Of a stretch of 64,000 bases of DNA, positions 1 to 11,647 are shown one piece after another. Position numbers and translations under genes: made by a program. The first letter of the stretch is position 1. Each line of letters opens with the position of its first letter. Origin of the DNA: Fistularia commersonii (taxonomy: Eukaryota; Chordata; Actinopteri; Syngnathiformes; Fistulariidae); contig JBBMNZ010000016.1 of NCBI GenBank assembly GCA_037954325.1, forward strand, positions 4,659,001-4,723,000, written 5' to 3'. Below the pieces are notes generated by a model, which was given only the letters and a program-made list of their open reading frames with translations, had not been told where the DNA came from and searched no databases.

Positions 1-1357
1 AAAGCACAAGGCCAATGGGGGAGAAGGGGGAGGGGCGTAAGGAGGAAGCTGATCTTAAATGGTTCCTTTCCCTCTTGCCATCCTGCTGTGTAAACACATG
101 AACTCTGCAAGTGAAAGGAAAGAAACTGCAGATTTCATCCTGCAAAGGATCGATGATTTCGTCAATGAATTTATGTACACTTATTTATTTTCCTTGGTAT
201 CAGAGCAGTAGATTGAGAATGGAAAGTGTCTAACTGGAGTTTACATTTGTACAGTGTGATGTGTGCGTGGAAAAAAAAAAGCTCATGAAGAGTTTGTCTG
301 TCCAAATAACACATATGTATCCAAAACATCTAATTTTGCCCAATTTTTCCCACCCAATTTTTCTTTTTTTTTTGGTATATATTATAATAGCTTAAAATAA
401 AAAAAAAACACCTTTCTGGCTACTGGATGCAGCCTCAGCAAACAGAGAGAATGTCCTACAGCACATATCTGATGACGGTGATGTATCTGATTTTATGCAA
501 AGAGCAGCTCTTCCTTGGATGACTCAATGTCACTGTGAGACAGAGCAAAATTATCAATAAGAATAGCCATTTGATCACATTGAAGTACGGTTAACCCTGA
601 AACCCTTTATGAAGATCAACGGCCATTTGAGAGTCGAGTTCTGGAGAAACAGAGGAATATCCTGCAGCGGAAAGGCCCTCATCCCCTCAGTGGTTTTCCA
701 GACTTAATAATCTTCAGTCAAGGCAAACTAAATTTCATCTGCAGCTTGCGGTGCACCATCATCTAAATAAGACACATTTCCTCACTTTTTAGTCCTTCAA
801 TTCATCCCCTGTTATGTGGATATGACTAAGTGACCTCAGACTCTGTTGCTTTGACAATTTCTTTACAGAGAACTGCATTGTGTACATGCATTGAATGGGA
901 TTTATTGTGAGTTTCTTCCGGGTTGATAGTGGATCAACCAAGCTCTCTTCATAAGGTCAAAGAGACTTGAACAGACTGGAAGCACACTGTTGTCATTGTA
1001 GTAGTCAAATGTCATGGCGAACAGCATAGTGGGGTCTAGCAAGAAAGGGGTATAGTAAGTAGTCAAAGGATGTCAATATGTTTGTAATTACTTTCAAGGG
1101 CTGTGTAGCTAATTTCAACACATACACACAGATCCATAGCTTCCATCATTATGACTTTGCTTGAGCTCAACAAATATATAATAATTCCACATCTTGGCCA
1201 TTAGAAATTGTGATTTTCAGTTACACACTTTTGCATTTATTCAAGGACCACCACACTGGAAATTCTCAGGTTTGCTCCAAGGTAGACGTGTGGATGTGTG
1301 GGAAGGATTATTAGCGGTTGTGCTGACCTAATCCAGTCTTGTTCTGTGCCTTTGTAG
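1..1357 (+). other. slain2: slain2 intron (3' part), no gene seen
   Basis: This stretch precedes the first recognisable slain2 exon in the window and ends in a 3' splice site (…tttgtag) at 1357. It is AT-rich with short A and T runs near 275-285 and 362-405. I find no open frame resembling the missing slain2 N-terminal coding exons, so those must lie to the left of the window. No repeat element was recognised here. Confidence 0.7.
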
Positions 1358-4300
1358 CCAAGCGCCGAAGTCTTTATGGAAGTCCCTACAATCAGCAGAT
1401 GGGTTATGGAAGCCCATACAGCACAAACGCAGCCAACAGCCCTTACAGCAGTGGTTTCAACTCCCCCTCCTCAACCCCCAGCCGGGTACCCATTGTGAGG
1501 CAGCAGTTAATGCCAGGAAACGCAGGTATGGGACCATTTAAAGTGTCAGATGATCTGTGTTTGAACAGTGTATCATTAAAGCTTTGGCCACCATTTTCTC
1601 ACCAGCACACCAGCGAAACACGGCGGCAGAGAGGAATCCACCGGCAGTGAGCCCGCAGTCGTCGGTGGACAGTGAGCTGAGCACCTCCGAAATGGACGAG
1701 GACTCAGTGGGCTCCTCAACAACCTACAAACTCAATGATGTCACAGATGTACAGATATTGGCTCGCATGCAGGAAGAGAGTACGTCCAGTAGTATGTTTT
1801 ACTCGTGGATCATTCAACTGCTTATCGAGTGTAACAGAAATGGAACCCACGTGTCCCCAGGTTTGAGACAAGACTACGCAGCGACAGCCTCCAGGCGGAG
1901 CTCCGGTTCTTCCTGCCACTCACTGCGCCGCAGCACCTTTAGCGATCAGGAGTTGGATGCTCACAGTCTGGAGGATGAGGAGGAGGCGGTGCACCCCGCC
2001 TTTCACCTCCCCTCTAACCGCTTCAGCCCTTCCCCCCGCCACTCGCCCCGTGCGTCCCCAAGGAATTCGCCTCGCTCGCGTTCCCCGGCCCGCTCCATCG
2101 AGTACAGCCATAACCGTGGCTCACCACAGCCCATCATCAGCCGCCTGCAACAGCCTCGCCACTCGCTGCAGAGTCACGGGCATGACCTGCAGACCAATGT
2201 GGTGAAGAGTGAAGGTAAGTAGGGAGCGACAACATAACGGCCGTCCAGGGCTTTTGCCTGTTCTTCTCAGCCCTGTCCTCAGTTACTTTTTCCTGCACTT
2301 CTAGAAAAGCTGCGTCGTAGTCTTCCCAACCTAACACGCTCCTCAGTGGCAGCTACTCAGGGCCCAGAACCTGTCAAGAATAGCCGCAGCTGTGAGTCCA
2401 ACTTGCAAGTGCCAAACGGCGGTTCTCCACGACATCAGAGTCAGTCTGCCAGTGAGTACCACAACACACCGTATCTCATCGTGGATTTCTGAATCTCTTT
2501 TGTCGCAAAACCTGCTTCGTAAAAATTGCGGTGGCTTTCAGACTCCCATTCATTATTAAAGTCACAGTTCTGTCTGAATGAACGGGACATGTGTTAATCC
2601 TTCTGGCTGCACTTCCAGTGTCAAGGCTGCCGCTTTGTAGTGTCATGGCTTCAATGGCTGAGGATTCTCTTTCATAGTTCTCTTTCATAATTTTTCAGTT
2701 GCAGCGTCTTATATTCCTGGACGTTCTTACGTGTATCATCTTGGCTTGACTTTCGCTTCAAAGAAAAACTATCATATTGCAGATGTAAAGCATGGCAGAC
2801 CATATTGCGACTTCTGGTACTAGTGACTTTACACAGTTTGCATCCAAAGGCTTTGTGTTATTCAAGAGGTCAAAATCCCTAACCAAGAGTTGAAATTATT
2901 TGATGCAATCCTTTAAAGGGATATAAATTTCATGTAATATTGACTCGCTTATTTGGTGAAGAGGACGGGTCAGAAGTCAGGCTTCGGCTAGTTAAAAGTG
3001 CAGTGACTGTACAAAAGAGCAAACACTCTGCTTTCAGGCGCCTTCACTTCAATTGCTCCTCTTCCAGAAGTGAACTGACCTTTTTCTTTATCTTTCTACT
3101 TGATCTTTGGCTGGACTGGGCATGTGAGACACTTGATTTCTCTCCACTGTTAAGCATGTGAAACCCAAACCAGCCTCTCCTTCTCCCTCTGTCCTGAGAC
3201 TGGCTGAGTGGCTTTTCCAACTCGAATGAACTAATCAGTTTGGCTGCGGTGCCCTCCAGTGGCCTTTTTCTGCACTGCAGGCCTGGCTCGGCCTGGCTCT
3301 TGCTCTCAAGTAGGAACATGAATCCCAGGGAGAATAATCTCATTCCCAATGCTGAGATATTCCTGTTTTCCATTAGCAGCTCAAGTCCCAAGACACTCTG
3401 CCCCTTCTCGCCTCTCCCCGAAACCCAAACCACACCTACAAAGCCCAACTGCCCTGCGAGGTAACAGCCAGCGCCAACTGGAGGCTGTGAGACTAATAAA
3501 CCTCTCATGCAGTATTGCAGGACGAGTATATACAGTGAGCTGTCTGTGTACTGCATCAGAGTGTTCACACACAAAGAATTAATTATTAAAAGACTCGGGA
3601 AACAATCTGCATTGCATCCAAGGACAGATTGAAATAGGGAGCTATACTCTTTGAAAATGCTCTTTTGAAATGAAGAAAATGCCAAAGGCGGGGGGTAGCA
3701 AAGTTGCTTTTTACATAAACATAAACACATTTCATAAATATGTGCTGCAGTTTGAAATCCTCGCTTGAAAGAGAGCCGTGTCCTTTTTGAGGATCGTGCC
3801 ATGCTGTTCTCTCATGGAAGGCCAGAAAAAGGATCATTCAGGTTCTTCTTCAGTGCATGTCGGTACCTGAGACTCACATTGTTGTCTCACTGCTGCTGTT
3901 TGGACCAGCCATGACACGTAAAAAGGAGAGACGGTGTTGCGCTTCTCTCTCCTAGCCACCTTGACCTGAAGTTAATAAAAGTTCGTCATTTATATTTTTC
4001 TTTTGTCAATTCTACATTCGTACTAAGGTCATTCTTCTCAATGGACTGCCTTCACATCGTGCGATAAGTTGATATTCCAAGACCTAATATGGACACCATT
4101 GTGGCTAGAATTTGCACTGCCTTCACGAAAAAGGAGAGCACCAATATGCTATTTGTCACAAGCAAACTTAGGCTTCATCATAAACAGTCAACCTTTAACA
4201 GCATTGATGGGAGTAAATAAAATGCTAAAAGTAAATATCCAGCTGTTGTCTGTTTTGCTGCAGAGTGAATGACCGCAATGTCCCACATTTGAAATGAGAT

Positions 4301-5769
4301 GTTTCTTAAGTGAAACATACTATCTGTCAGTAAAACTCTGCACATTCCTTCCCTGGCCACTGTTACACTTCCAAGTGTGGCTGGGTAATATATTCCATTA
4401 CATTCAATGTGGCCCAACTGTATTTTTTTCATGAATATATTCAAGTGTAATATACACTATAGAATATAATAATTGCAATATATAATTTTTACAGTCTACA
4501 TACAGACCTGACGCTTATCTTGTGTATCTATCAAGACTTAACAACAGCAGATTTACAAGGTCAGTCGGAAAACACTTAGAAATAGCAGGACTTTCCCTAA
4601 AAAGTTTCCAAATATAATTACACCACGCATCAGTTAAACTTTGAAGACATTATATTCATATTTTCTTCCACATGTGACATTTTCCATACCAAAGTTGTTC
4701 TGGTGATTTATATTAATTTGGAAAAATTGCCCTCGGAATGTAGTGACATTCATTATTTTCTCTAGCCTACCCAGCCCTATGTCCAGGACTGCACGGGTTG
4801 TCAAGAGGTGACTTGAAAATGAATATTACTGCTCGCAACGTGGCCAACATGTGTCCCCGTACATCAAAAGTTTGTAAGATTTATCATATGAAACCCCCCC
4901 TGCTCAGCATCCCCCCCCCCTCAGATCTGAAAGTAAGGCCTGTCTTTGTTGTCTTCATCTTTGTCTAGTCCCACTCTCCTGTTGCTTTGGAGAAGAAGGT
5001 GATTTCAGTGAGTATTCACTGAAGGTTTCCCACATTTTTAAATATTGTGTCTGTGGTTCCTCAGAGTGGCTTTAGTGATGTCATGCTAAGACGTTGGCAT
5101 TTAGATTTCATCAGTACATGCAGTGTGATTTGATCACCCCATTTTTTTTTATTTTCATTTTTTGTGTCAGCACCTCAAGAATTACTGTAGGTAGCTGTGA
5201 GTAGTTTATTGCTTTTTCATTTACCGACATTGTTTGTGGCGTTTCATTTCTAGTTCCCGAACTAGTGTGTTTTCATTCACCAAACAGATGTACGATTTGT
5301 GTCAGTCTGTCTATAGCTGCGTCACATCTTTCTGCACATTTTCAAAATGTCATTTGATAGAACAAACCTTTGAATGTACCAAAAAAAGTTGAATTTTCCG
5401 TGACTCAAGTATCCCCTCTGCCTGTCTTTAGTTCCATCTCCCAGTAAATTGCGAACTCCATCCACCCCGTCTCCGTTGGCCTTGAGGCAACCAGTAAAGG
5501 CCACATCCAACCCTAATTCAGCAAATTCCACCCCAACCCGATCCCTGGCTCCTCCACGTAGTGGCCTGCCGCGCCCCAGCGCTCCTTCAGGAGGGGGCAT
5601 CCCTCTGCCTCGCAGCAAACTGGCTCAGCCCGTGCGCAGGTATTCCTCCTCACCTTGATTACCAGTAAATCCTTTGGTCGGTTTTCATTTTTCAATCCTT
5701 TCCAGATCCCTCCCTGCTCCCCGAGCGTACGGCAACACCGGTGAAAACTGGAGGGAAGGCTGTTACTGA
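1358..5769 (+). CDS. slain2: SLAIN motif-containing protein 2, C-terminal six coding exons (partial)
   Basis: SLAIN2 is a cytoplasmic microtubule plus-end tracking protein that binds EB1, CLIP-170, CLASPs and ch-TOG and promotes persistent microtubule growth (known for the family). Coding exons seen: 1358-1525, 1606-1779, 1861-2214, 2305-2451, 5432-5639 and 5706-5769 (stop TGA 5767-5769). All introns are GT-AG and the phases join to give about 370 residues. Diagnostic stretches, in order, are SPYSSGFNSPSSTP, YKLNDVTDVQILARMQEES, a Ser/Pro/Arg-rich segment (SPRNSPRSRSPAR), KLRRSLPNL, SPLALRQPVKA, RSGLPRPSAPS and the C-terminal end GCY. SGLP fits the S-x-(I/L)-P type EB-binding motif. The sequence fits SLAIN2 better than SLAIN1, as does its position next to slc10a4, zar1 and fryl. 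Compared with human SLAIN2, as I recall it, the exon starting at 5432 is missing a Ser/Thr-rich insert. The N-terminal half, with its coiled coil, lies outside the window. Confidence 0.95.
2452..5431 (+). other. slain2: Large slain2 intron, no nested gene seen
   Basis: About 3 kb lie between the donor GTGAGT at 2452 and the acceptor at 5430-5431. The open frames inside it show no family resemblance and no splice-consistent coding signal. The stretch holds short C runs (about 4894-4920) and a T run (about 5142-5150), and otherwise looks like unique AT-rich intron. Confidence 0.7.
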
Positions 5770-7670
5770 GGCGGGCCAGCAGAGGGCTCTCCGGTCAAAG
5801 CGACAACACAAAGAAGAAGACGACATCACAACACGGCACTTTATCTTGCTAAGATAACGTCGGAAATTCAGAATCTAAAGGAGGAGCAGACTGTCTTGAC
5901 GGTGTCCGAGAGGAATCGTGCCACTCTGTGAGGACCGGCTCTGGAGGGGTCAGGCATGCCAACACCTCACATAATGCCAAAGAAACCGACCCTGCTCCAG
6001 CTCCGCCAGCAGAGGGCGCATCACCTGCCTTGGTTCTACTGCGTCTAACAGACGGTCCTTATCACGCCTTACCCAGCTCTCTCTGATTCCTTCCCCTCCC
6101 CGGTCTCCGTTCAACTCCCTCAGGCTGAAATGTTTCCGTGCATTTCTCTCCTTACGCTGTGGTTTGAACAGAGAGCGATCTCTGACGACAGTGTGCGGGT
6201 GTCTCGAACCTTTGAGAATTGTCAATGTCTTGCAACGGTGAAAGCGCCTCGTTGTGGGTAAAACATGATAGAATCTTTCCTCTCATAAAATTAGCCAGAA
6301 TGTATGCACAAGTTTGTTTGTTTTTGGAAATTATTTATTAAAATTATTTAAGTCTATGTCCAAACATCCATATCAGTATTTTTTTAAGATTTTGAATTGT
6401 AAATTAAGAAAAATGAACATTTTGAACCTCAATTCCAAGCTAACGCTCCAAAGCATTTTCTTTTTGTTAGTGAAATAGGGAAGTTACACCTGGTGGGAAA
6501 CCAAGATGATCGATTACATTTTGGCCAAAGCCTGTGCTAACTTGCGCCATAGTTTGCCAAAATTGCAATTTGTCATTTAAGTGTTTTCATAGGCCATCCT
6601 TGAAATACATTGTCGTAAGTAAAGGCCAAAATACACCACCTGGCAGATGTCTGGACCCTCCAACACACATACACACACCACCATCACCTGTCTTTATTTT
6701 TTTGTGTAGAAAAAATACACAACGGCAGCAGAAGCTTCTGTCTGCAGTACTTTAAATTGGATTCTTCAATGCTGCCATCCTCGAAACACCATGTTCAAGA
6801 AAATGCTGCTGTGCTCATACAGGCTCCTGTAGGAGCAGCTCTGCTTAAGTACCTCTCATTTATGTCATCATGTCATTTTGTTTTCTTTTTTTTTAAATGA
6901 ACAACTCAGCAGTTGAGGAGAAAACAATTGCAATTGTGTGTACATAAAGACAATGACCCAAAAAAGGTATTACCTGGTGGCTTTTTGCATATAAGTATGA
7001 CTCCTCTGGTGAGAAGTCAAGCCTGAAGTGCTGCAGTGGACTTCCACTTTCAATGAATAATCATGATATACTTGGATCCTCTGTGTAGAATGGAGGCCGC
7101 TTAGAGCCCCTCGCCGGGCCTTTTGGCATCGACGTCTTCTGGCTGGAACAAATTAATGAGAAAAGAAACACAGCATCCCCAACATAAAAATATACTTTCT
7201 ATATATTTTTCTCCCTGTTTAAACTTTTTCCATCCAATGGAGAAAAAAGCGCCATTGAATTCTCAAAGCGGAATTTGAGGCTTTCATTCGTCCCATGAAA
7301 CAACGACTATATATCAAAAATGCTTAAACAGTCTGTACATCTGGCCGTTTGTGTAATGAAAAACGACAAGGTATGCCAGTGTTTGGGAAGATGTTCTGGT
7401 AATTAGTGTGGTGGGGTTATTTAACTAGTGCCTATTGTTTTAAAGTGTCTTTTGAGTTTGAATGTTTCGTTTTGCCAGTTCATCTTCATTTTGTGCCATT
7501 TCTGGTTTTACTAATTTTGTTCACATCTCTGCTTGACTGACTTGCTTGCCTCTTTATTTTTTGTAATTAAATCAATACATTTATAATTGCTTGAGAATAT
7601 GTTTTAACATGCGCCTTCATATTTATAACTAATTATACCCATTCTGTAAATGAAATTATTTATTAAAGAG
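5770..7670 (+). other. slain2: Probable slain2 3' untranslated region
   Basis: Sequence after the slain2 stop codon has no further slain2-like coding. No AATAAA was noticed, but ATTAAA variants occur at 7566-7571 and 7662-7667, and earlier near 6337. A 3'UTR of up to about 1.9 kb is therefore possible. The end point is an inference; it needs 3' end reads to settle. Confidence 0.45.
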
Positions 7671-7957
7671 AGAGGTGCCTCGGTCAAAGCTCGGACTCAG
7701 TGGAGAGCTGGAGAGAATGTCGCAAAAAGACGTGTCACACCTTTTGTGTGAGTTTTTGTTATTGATTTTTTTATATCCACAAACATGACATCAGTTTTCC
7801 TGTGTAAAGTCACATTTCAAATTAAACAGAAAAAAAAGCAACAACACTCTTTCTACCTTTTTTGAACAATTTACAGATAGCCAATGTATATTATCCTTTG
7901 ATACAAAAGTTAAAACAATGTCAGCCATGATAAGACTATGACTATAAAATGAAAGCT

Positions 7958-8021
7958 CGAAATCTTCTTGTGTTGGCAACCGGATTTGAATTTCCTCAGT
8001 TGCCAAGACAAGAAGATTTCG
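7958..8021. repeat. Inverted repeat (23-bp arms) inside a dispersed module
   Basis: The arms 7958-7980 and 7999-8021 are reverse complements with one mismatch and are separated by an 18-nt loop. The flank to about 8064 (GAATTCACCATGACC and on) recurs in diverged form at about 12979-13062 (opposite orientation) and about 57050-57085 (same orientation). This makes it part of a dispersed repeat family rather than a unique microRNA hairpin. I could not name the family. Confidence 0.6.
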
Positions 8022-8641
8022 ACGAGAATTCACCATGACCCGGGTGACTGAGAACCTCCACAGACATAAAGCTTCAAGTCATCTGTAGGTCAAGTTATTC
8101 CCGAGTACCAATTTTTTTTCTATTAATATTGGCCGCACAAACACGGTGTTCAATGAACCCTGACGGCAGACACTGCAGTCCAAGGCATCAACCAGCTCAC
8201 TTGAAAGCAGATTTTGGTTTGAAGTCTCCTAGAAGGCCCCTTGACATTCAAGATAGTTAATGTCTCTACATTTATGAACATTTGCAGTACAAAACTTGTT
8301 TAAAACCTGTACAGATTCATATTTCCGGTTGCATGATTATTTTATATAGTCATTCCATCAGTTTGATACTAATTACTGAATGTAGTCTGGTCTTGGGTGA
8401 CCAGAAATGGATCACTGGGAATCTGCCATTAACCAGCTGATTTAAAATACTAAGCAGTTGATAGTGATAAGTTCATTAGACTTCACATGATATTTATATT
8501 TTGCAAATGCAATGTCAGAATGTCACATGATCCAAAAAGTTAAAAGGGACCTGGACTGCCATCTGCTGCTCATTTGGATGACACAACACCTTTTCAACAA
8601 TATGATACTCCAGTTTATACTTCATCACGTAGGGCAACTTA

Positions 8642-9352
8642 CTCTAGACCAGGGGGCCGCAAACCTTTTCCTGGGAGGGCAAAATAACTTTCCCTTCTCT
8701 GACGGGGGGGTCGGGCCAGTTTGTAACAAAAAGTGTGATGATCGCAGAGGTTTCTAAACGTAAACATTTATTGTTTTCCAAAGAGCTATATAACACATCA
8801 CCAAAAATTAAGCCTTTCGGGGATCTTGACAGGAAAAGAAAAATCTGAAAATAAATAAAAACATTATTAATGAAATGAATAACACTATTTATGAAATAAA
8901 TAATAACCAAATAACCCTAATAAGTTTTTCACAGATAAAAAGACCAAGGAACATTAACTTTCTTGTACACACAACTGTTTGCAGCTCTCATATCAAATTC
9001 ACTGTGAAAACAAGGAAGCAAGCAGACTATCAAATCAAACTGATACCAACACCTACCAAGTTCAATCTATTTTTCTCTTACCTAATCTTATCACCATTAT
9101 TCCTTGTTATTTGACAGGGGTGTGTCCAGGATTTTTTTTTTTTTTTTTCGAGGGAGGCGTTTCAGATAAGGCACAGACTTCAGAAGGGTGGAAAAGAATA
9201 TTACTTTCTATGTATGGACAAGTCACGATTACGTGGCCAGAATGAAAAAATAAAATCGTAATGCATCTCTGGTATTGTTCAAGGGCCGGCAAAATGTGGA
9301 GGCGGGCCGTATCCGGCCCCCGGGCCGTAGTTTGGGGACCGCTGCTCTAGAC
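8642..9352. mobile_element. Non-autonomous hAT-type DNA transposon (MITE), 695 bp plus 8-bp TSDs
   Basis: The element runs from 8650 to 9344. It is flanked by a perfect 8-bp direct repeat CTCTAGAC (8642-8649 and 9345-9352), which matches the CTAG-centred 8-bp target duplication typical of hAT superfamily elements. The ends are inverted repeats: CAGGGGGCCGCAAACC on the left and CAGCGGTCCCCAAACT read inward from the right, identical at 12 of 16 positions, with GGGCC-rich subterminal sequence on both sides. No transposase frame is present, so it depended on an enzyme made elsewhere. It sits in the slain2-slc10a4 intergenic region. Confidence 0.85.
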
Positions 9353-9477
9353 TCTCGAGATCATCACTCTACGCAGCAAAATAACCTGGAGAATTAAAAG
9401 GAAAATCTACTGTAAATTGTAACACCTTGTGTAGCAACAGTGACTGGTAGAGGACTTGCGCATTTCTCCATAGGAGG

Positions 9478-9946
9478 TGAAATAATAATAATTATAATAA
9501 CAAAAGTAATGACAATAATAATAATTATACCTATAATAATAATTATTATTATTGTTATAATTATTATTATTCTTATCATTAGCATTATATAAATAATAAT
9601 AATTCACTCTCATTGACCAATTATTATTATTTTTAATACAATTATTATTTTAAATAAATAATAGTAAAAATGATTTGCTCATGAGAAACAATTATTAACA
9701 TTATTATATAAATAATAATAATAATAATTCCCTCGAATTATTATAATTATTATTATCATTATTGCTATAATTATTATTATTATCATTAGTATTATATAAA
9801 TAATCATAATAATTCACTCTCATTGACCCATTATTATTATTTTTAATACAATTATTATTTTTAAATAAATAATAATAAAAATTATTTGCTCATGAGAAAC
9901 AATTATTAATATTATTATATAAATAATAATAATAATTCCCTCAAAC

Positions 9947-9992
<46 letters not shown>
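9478..9992. repeat. ATT/AAT-rich tract with a tandem duplication of about 210 bp
   Basis: The tract is almost entirely A and T and is built of ATT and AAT triplets. Landmarks repeat about 210 bp apart: CACTCTCATTGACC at 9605 and again at 9815, and CATGAGAAACAATTATTA at 9680 and again at 9891. A pure (ATT)n array closes the block at about 9945-9990. The open frames that cross it are low complexity and are not genes. Confidence 0.85.
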
Positions 9993-10092
9993 TTAAGCCA
10001 CCTTACTCGACACTCAAGGACAGTGTAATGGCATATTCATACACACAAAAATAAAGATTTAAAAGAAACAAAGTAAAGACAATAAAGTTTGT

Positions 10093-10104
10093 AAGATAGA
10101 TAGC

Positions 10105-10177
<73 letters not shown>
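10093..10177. repeat. (GATA)n microsatellite
   Basis: About 20 copies of the tetranucleotide GATA/TAGA with one early interruption (TAGC near 10101). It lies at the border between the AT-rich tract and a CpG-richer stretch upstream of slc10a4. Confidence 0.93.
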
Positions 10178-11026
10178 TGCCCGCAGCCTGAGTCACTGGC
10201 CATCCTGTCCCCGACATCCTCCGTGTCCAGCGGGCGAATGACGTGAGTGTTTTCCTGCGCCTCCTCCCACGACGCGCATCCCCAGTCCCCGCGGGTCGCG
10301 GACACACAAACACGCAGCGGCCTGGTGCGATCCACGGCACGGGATGATTTGCGTTGAAAACCGTCTCGTGTCTCCACGGACGTGGGGATGGAATAAATAC
10401 TATTTTAGTCACGGGTAGAATGACTTCCACGCGTGTGCTTTGCGTCACGTTTTATCCGCTGCATGTACTTTCCAGATAGTTTGTATATCAGGGGAAAAAA
10501 AAAACAACAAAACTTTAGTAATTTTTTAAACAATAATCGAGTCAAACGTTTCTGGATCGGTTCAACGTCTCGCTAATTCATTTATAACCCAGCGATCGGT
10601 TTGCGTCTCTGTTTGCTACTTCACGACATTTCATCCTCTCTTATTGAGTTTTTCCCCCACTCCCACTCGCAAATTAACTCTGTGTTTCCAAAAGTAACTG
10701 ATTTTGTCCTCAGTGAGGAGTGACAGTCCGAGTGTTTTCCTTACAGACACGAACAGGAATCAGGTCTTTGGTAGATCCGTGGCACGACTGAGATTTTCCC
10801 CCCGCGTTTAACGCGTCCGGACCAAAACCCACGGAATCCTGCGAAATGTCCTGCGTGCAATTCATCGAGAAACGGGGCCGGGAAAAAGCCACGGGGGGAA
10901 AAAGCCACGATTTCACAGTTTACTGCACTTCTATAAAGATCAACAGTTTCCATTCATGTCGGCTGTGCTTTGCTGCAGGTCCGCAACCAGCGTTATCCGT
11001 TGCGTTGTTCACCTCCAAAAAAGAAT
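10178..11026. promoter_or_regulatory. CpG-richer upstream stretch with CRE-like sites, possible distal slc10a4 control region
   Basis: Base composition changes sharply after the GATA array, with many CpG dinucleotides at 10195-10400 and again at 10770-10880. CRE-like sequences are TGACGTGA at 10239-10246 and TGCGTCA at 10441-10447. No coding frame is convincing. A regulatory role for slc10a4 is only an inference from position and composition. Confidence 0.25.
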
Positions 11027-11332
11027 AAAAATAATAATAATAATAATAATAATAAAATGATGATAATTAAAAGGTGATACTAAAATAAAACGTAAAATAA
11101 TAATGATCATAATAATGATAAAGAATAAAAATAATAATCTAAAAAATGAATGATAAAAAAATAAATGATTAAAAGGTAATAAAAATACATAATAAAAAAC
11201 AAATTATGAAAAATATGAATAACTATAAAAATAAATAGAATAATCAAAAATAAACAGTTAAAAATACTTTATAAAAATAAATACTAAAACAATAAATAAT
11301 AATAATGAAATAATAATAATAAAAAAAGACAG
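11027..11332. repeat. (AAT)n-derived A-rich low-complexity tract
   Basis: An AAT array starts at about 11027 and decays into about 300 bp of A-rich sequence made of AATAA, AAAT and ATGATAA units. It ends just before the CpG-containing slc10a4 promoter. Confidence 0.85.
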
Positions 11333-11367
11333 AAGCGTGCGTTTGCGCCTGATGTCATCTCCGGCAC

Positions 11368-11420
11368 GGAGGGCTGTCCGCGCGTAACAATCGCGTTCAT
11401 ATTTTATGGGACAGCCCTCC
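11368..11420. promoter_or_regulatory. Perfect 12-bp inverted repeat with RE1-like half-sites upstream of slc10a4
   Basis: GGAGGGCTGTCC at 11368-11379 and its exact reverse complement GGACAGCCCTCC at 11409-11420 flank a 29-bp spacer, and the second arm ends 11 bp before the TATA box. Each arm contains GGACAGC, the core of the right half of the RE1/NRSE element bound by REST, the repressor of neuronal genes. The left RE1 half is not next to either arm, so a full RE1 is absent. REST binding is therefore only an inference. Confidence 0.4.
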
Positions 11421-11431
11421 TTCTAGGGGAA

Positions 11432-11438
11432 TATAAAA
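11432..11438 (+). promoter_or_regulatory. slc10a4: TATA box of slc10a4
   Basis: TATAAAA lies 210 bp upstream of the slc10a4 ATG. It predicts transcription starting near 11462 and a 5' leader of about 185 nt. The surrounding 11340-11600 region is CpG-rich. Confidence 0.6.
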
Positions 11439-11647
11439 AAGGCTGCCAGGTCTTTATTGAGCGTCCCCTTGGAAGACCGCGGCGCACGGCAGACTCACCT
11501 CCGGCACCGCGCGTCCGCCGAGGAGTCCGAGCCATGGCACCGCCGCGTCCTCTCACCGGATCCGCCGCCGCTTCTTCCTAAAACGTCACCGAGGAGTCAC
11601 TTGCCAGATCGCCCGCACACGACAGGTTCTCGCCCTCCTGTTGCGCG

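Noticed and set aside
7958..8021. Hairpin considered as a microRNA precursor
   Set aside because: Related copies at two other places in the window point to a repeat family, and I recognise no microRNA seed.
10003..10448. Minus-strand open frames with Tyr-Leu-Ser-Ile repeats
   Set aside because: They read through the GATA array; the GC-richer part shows no family match.
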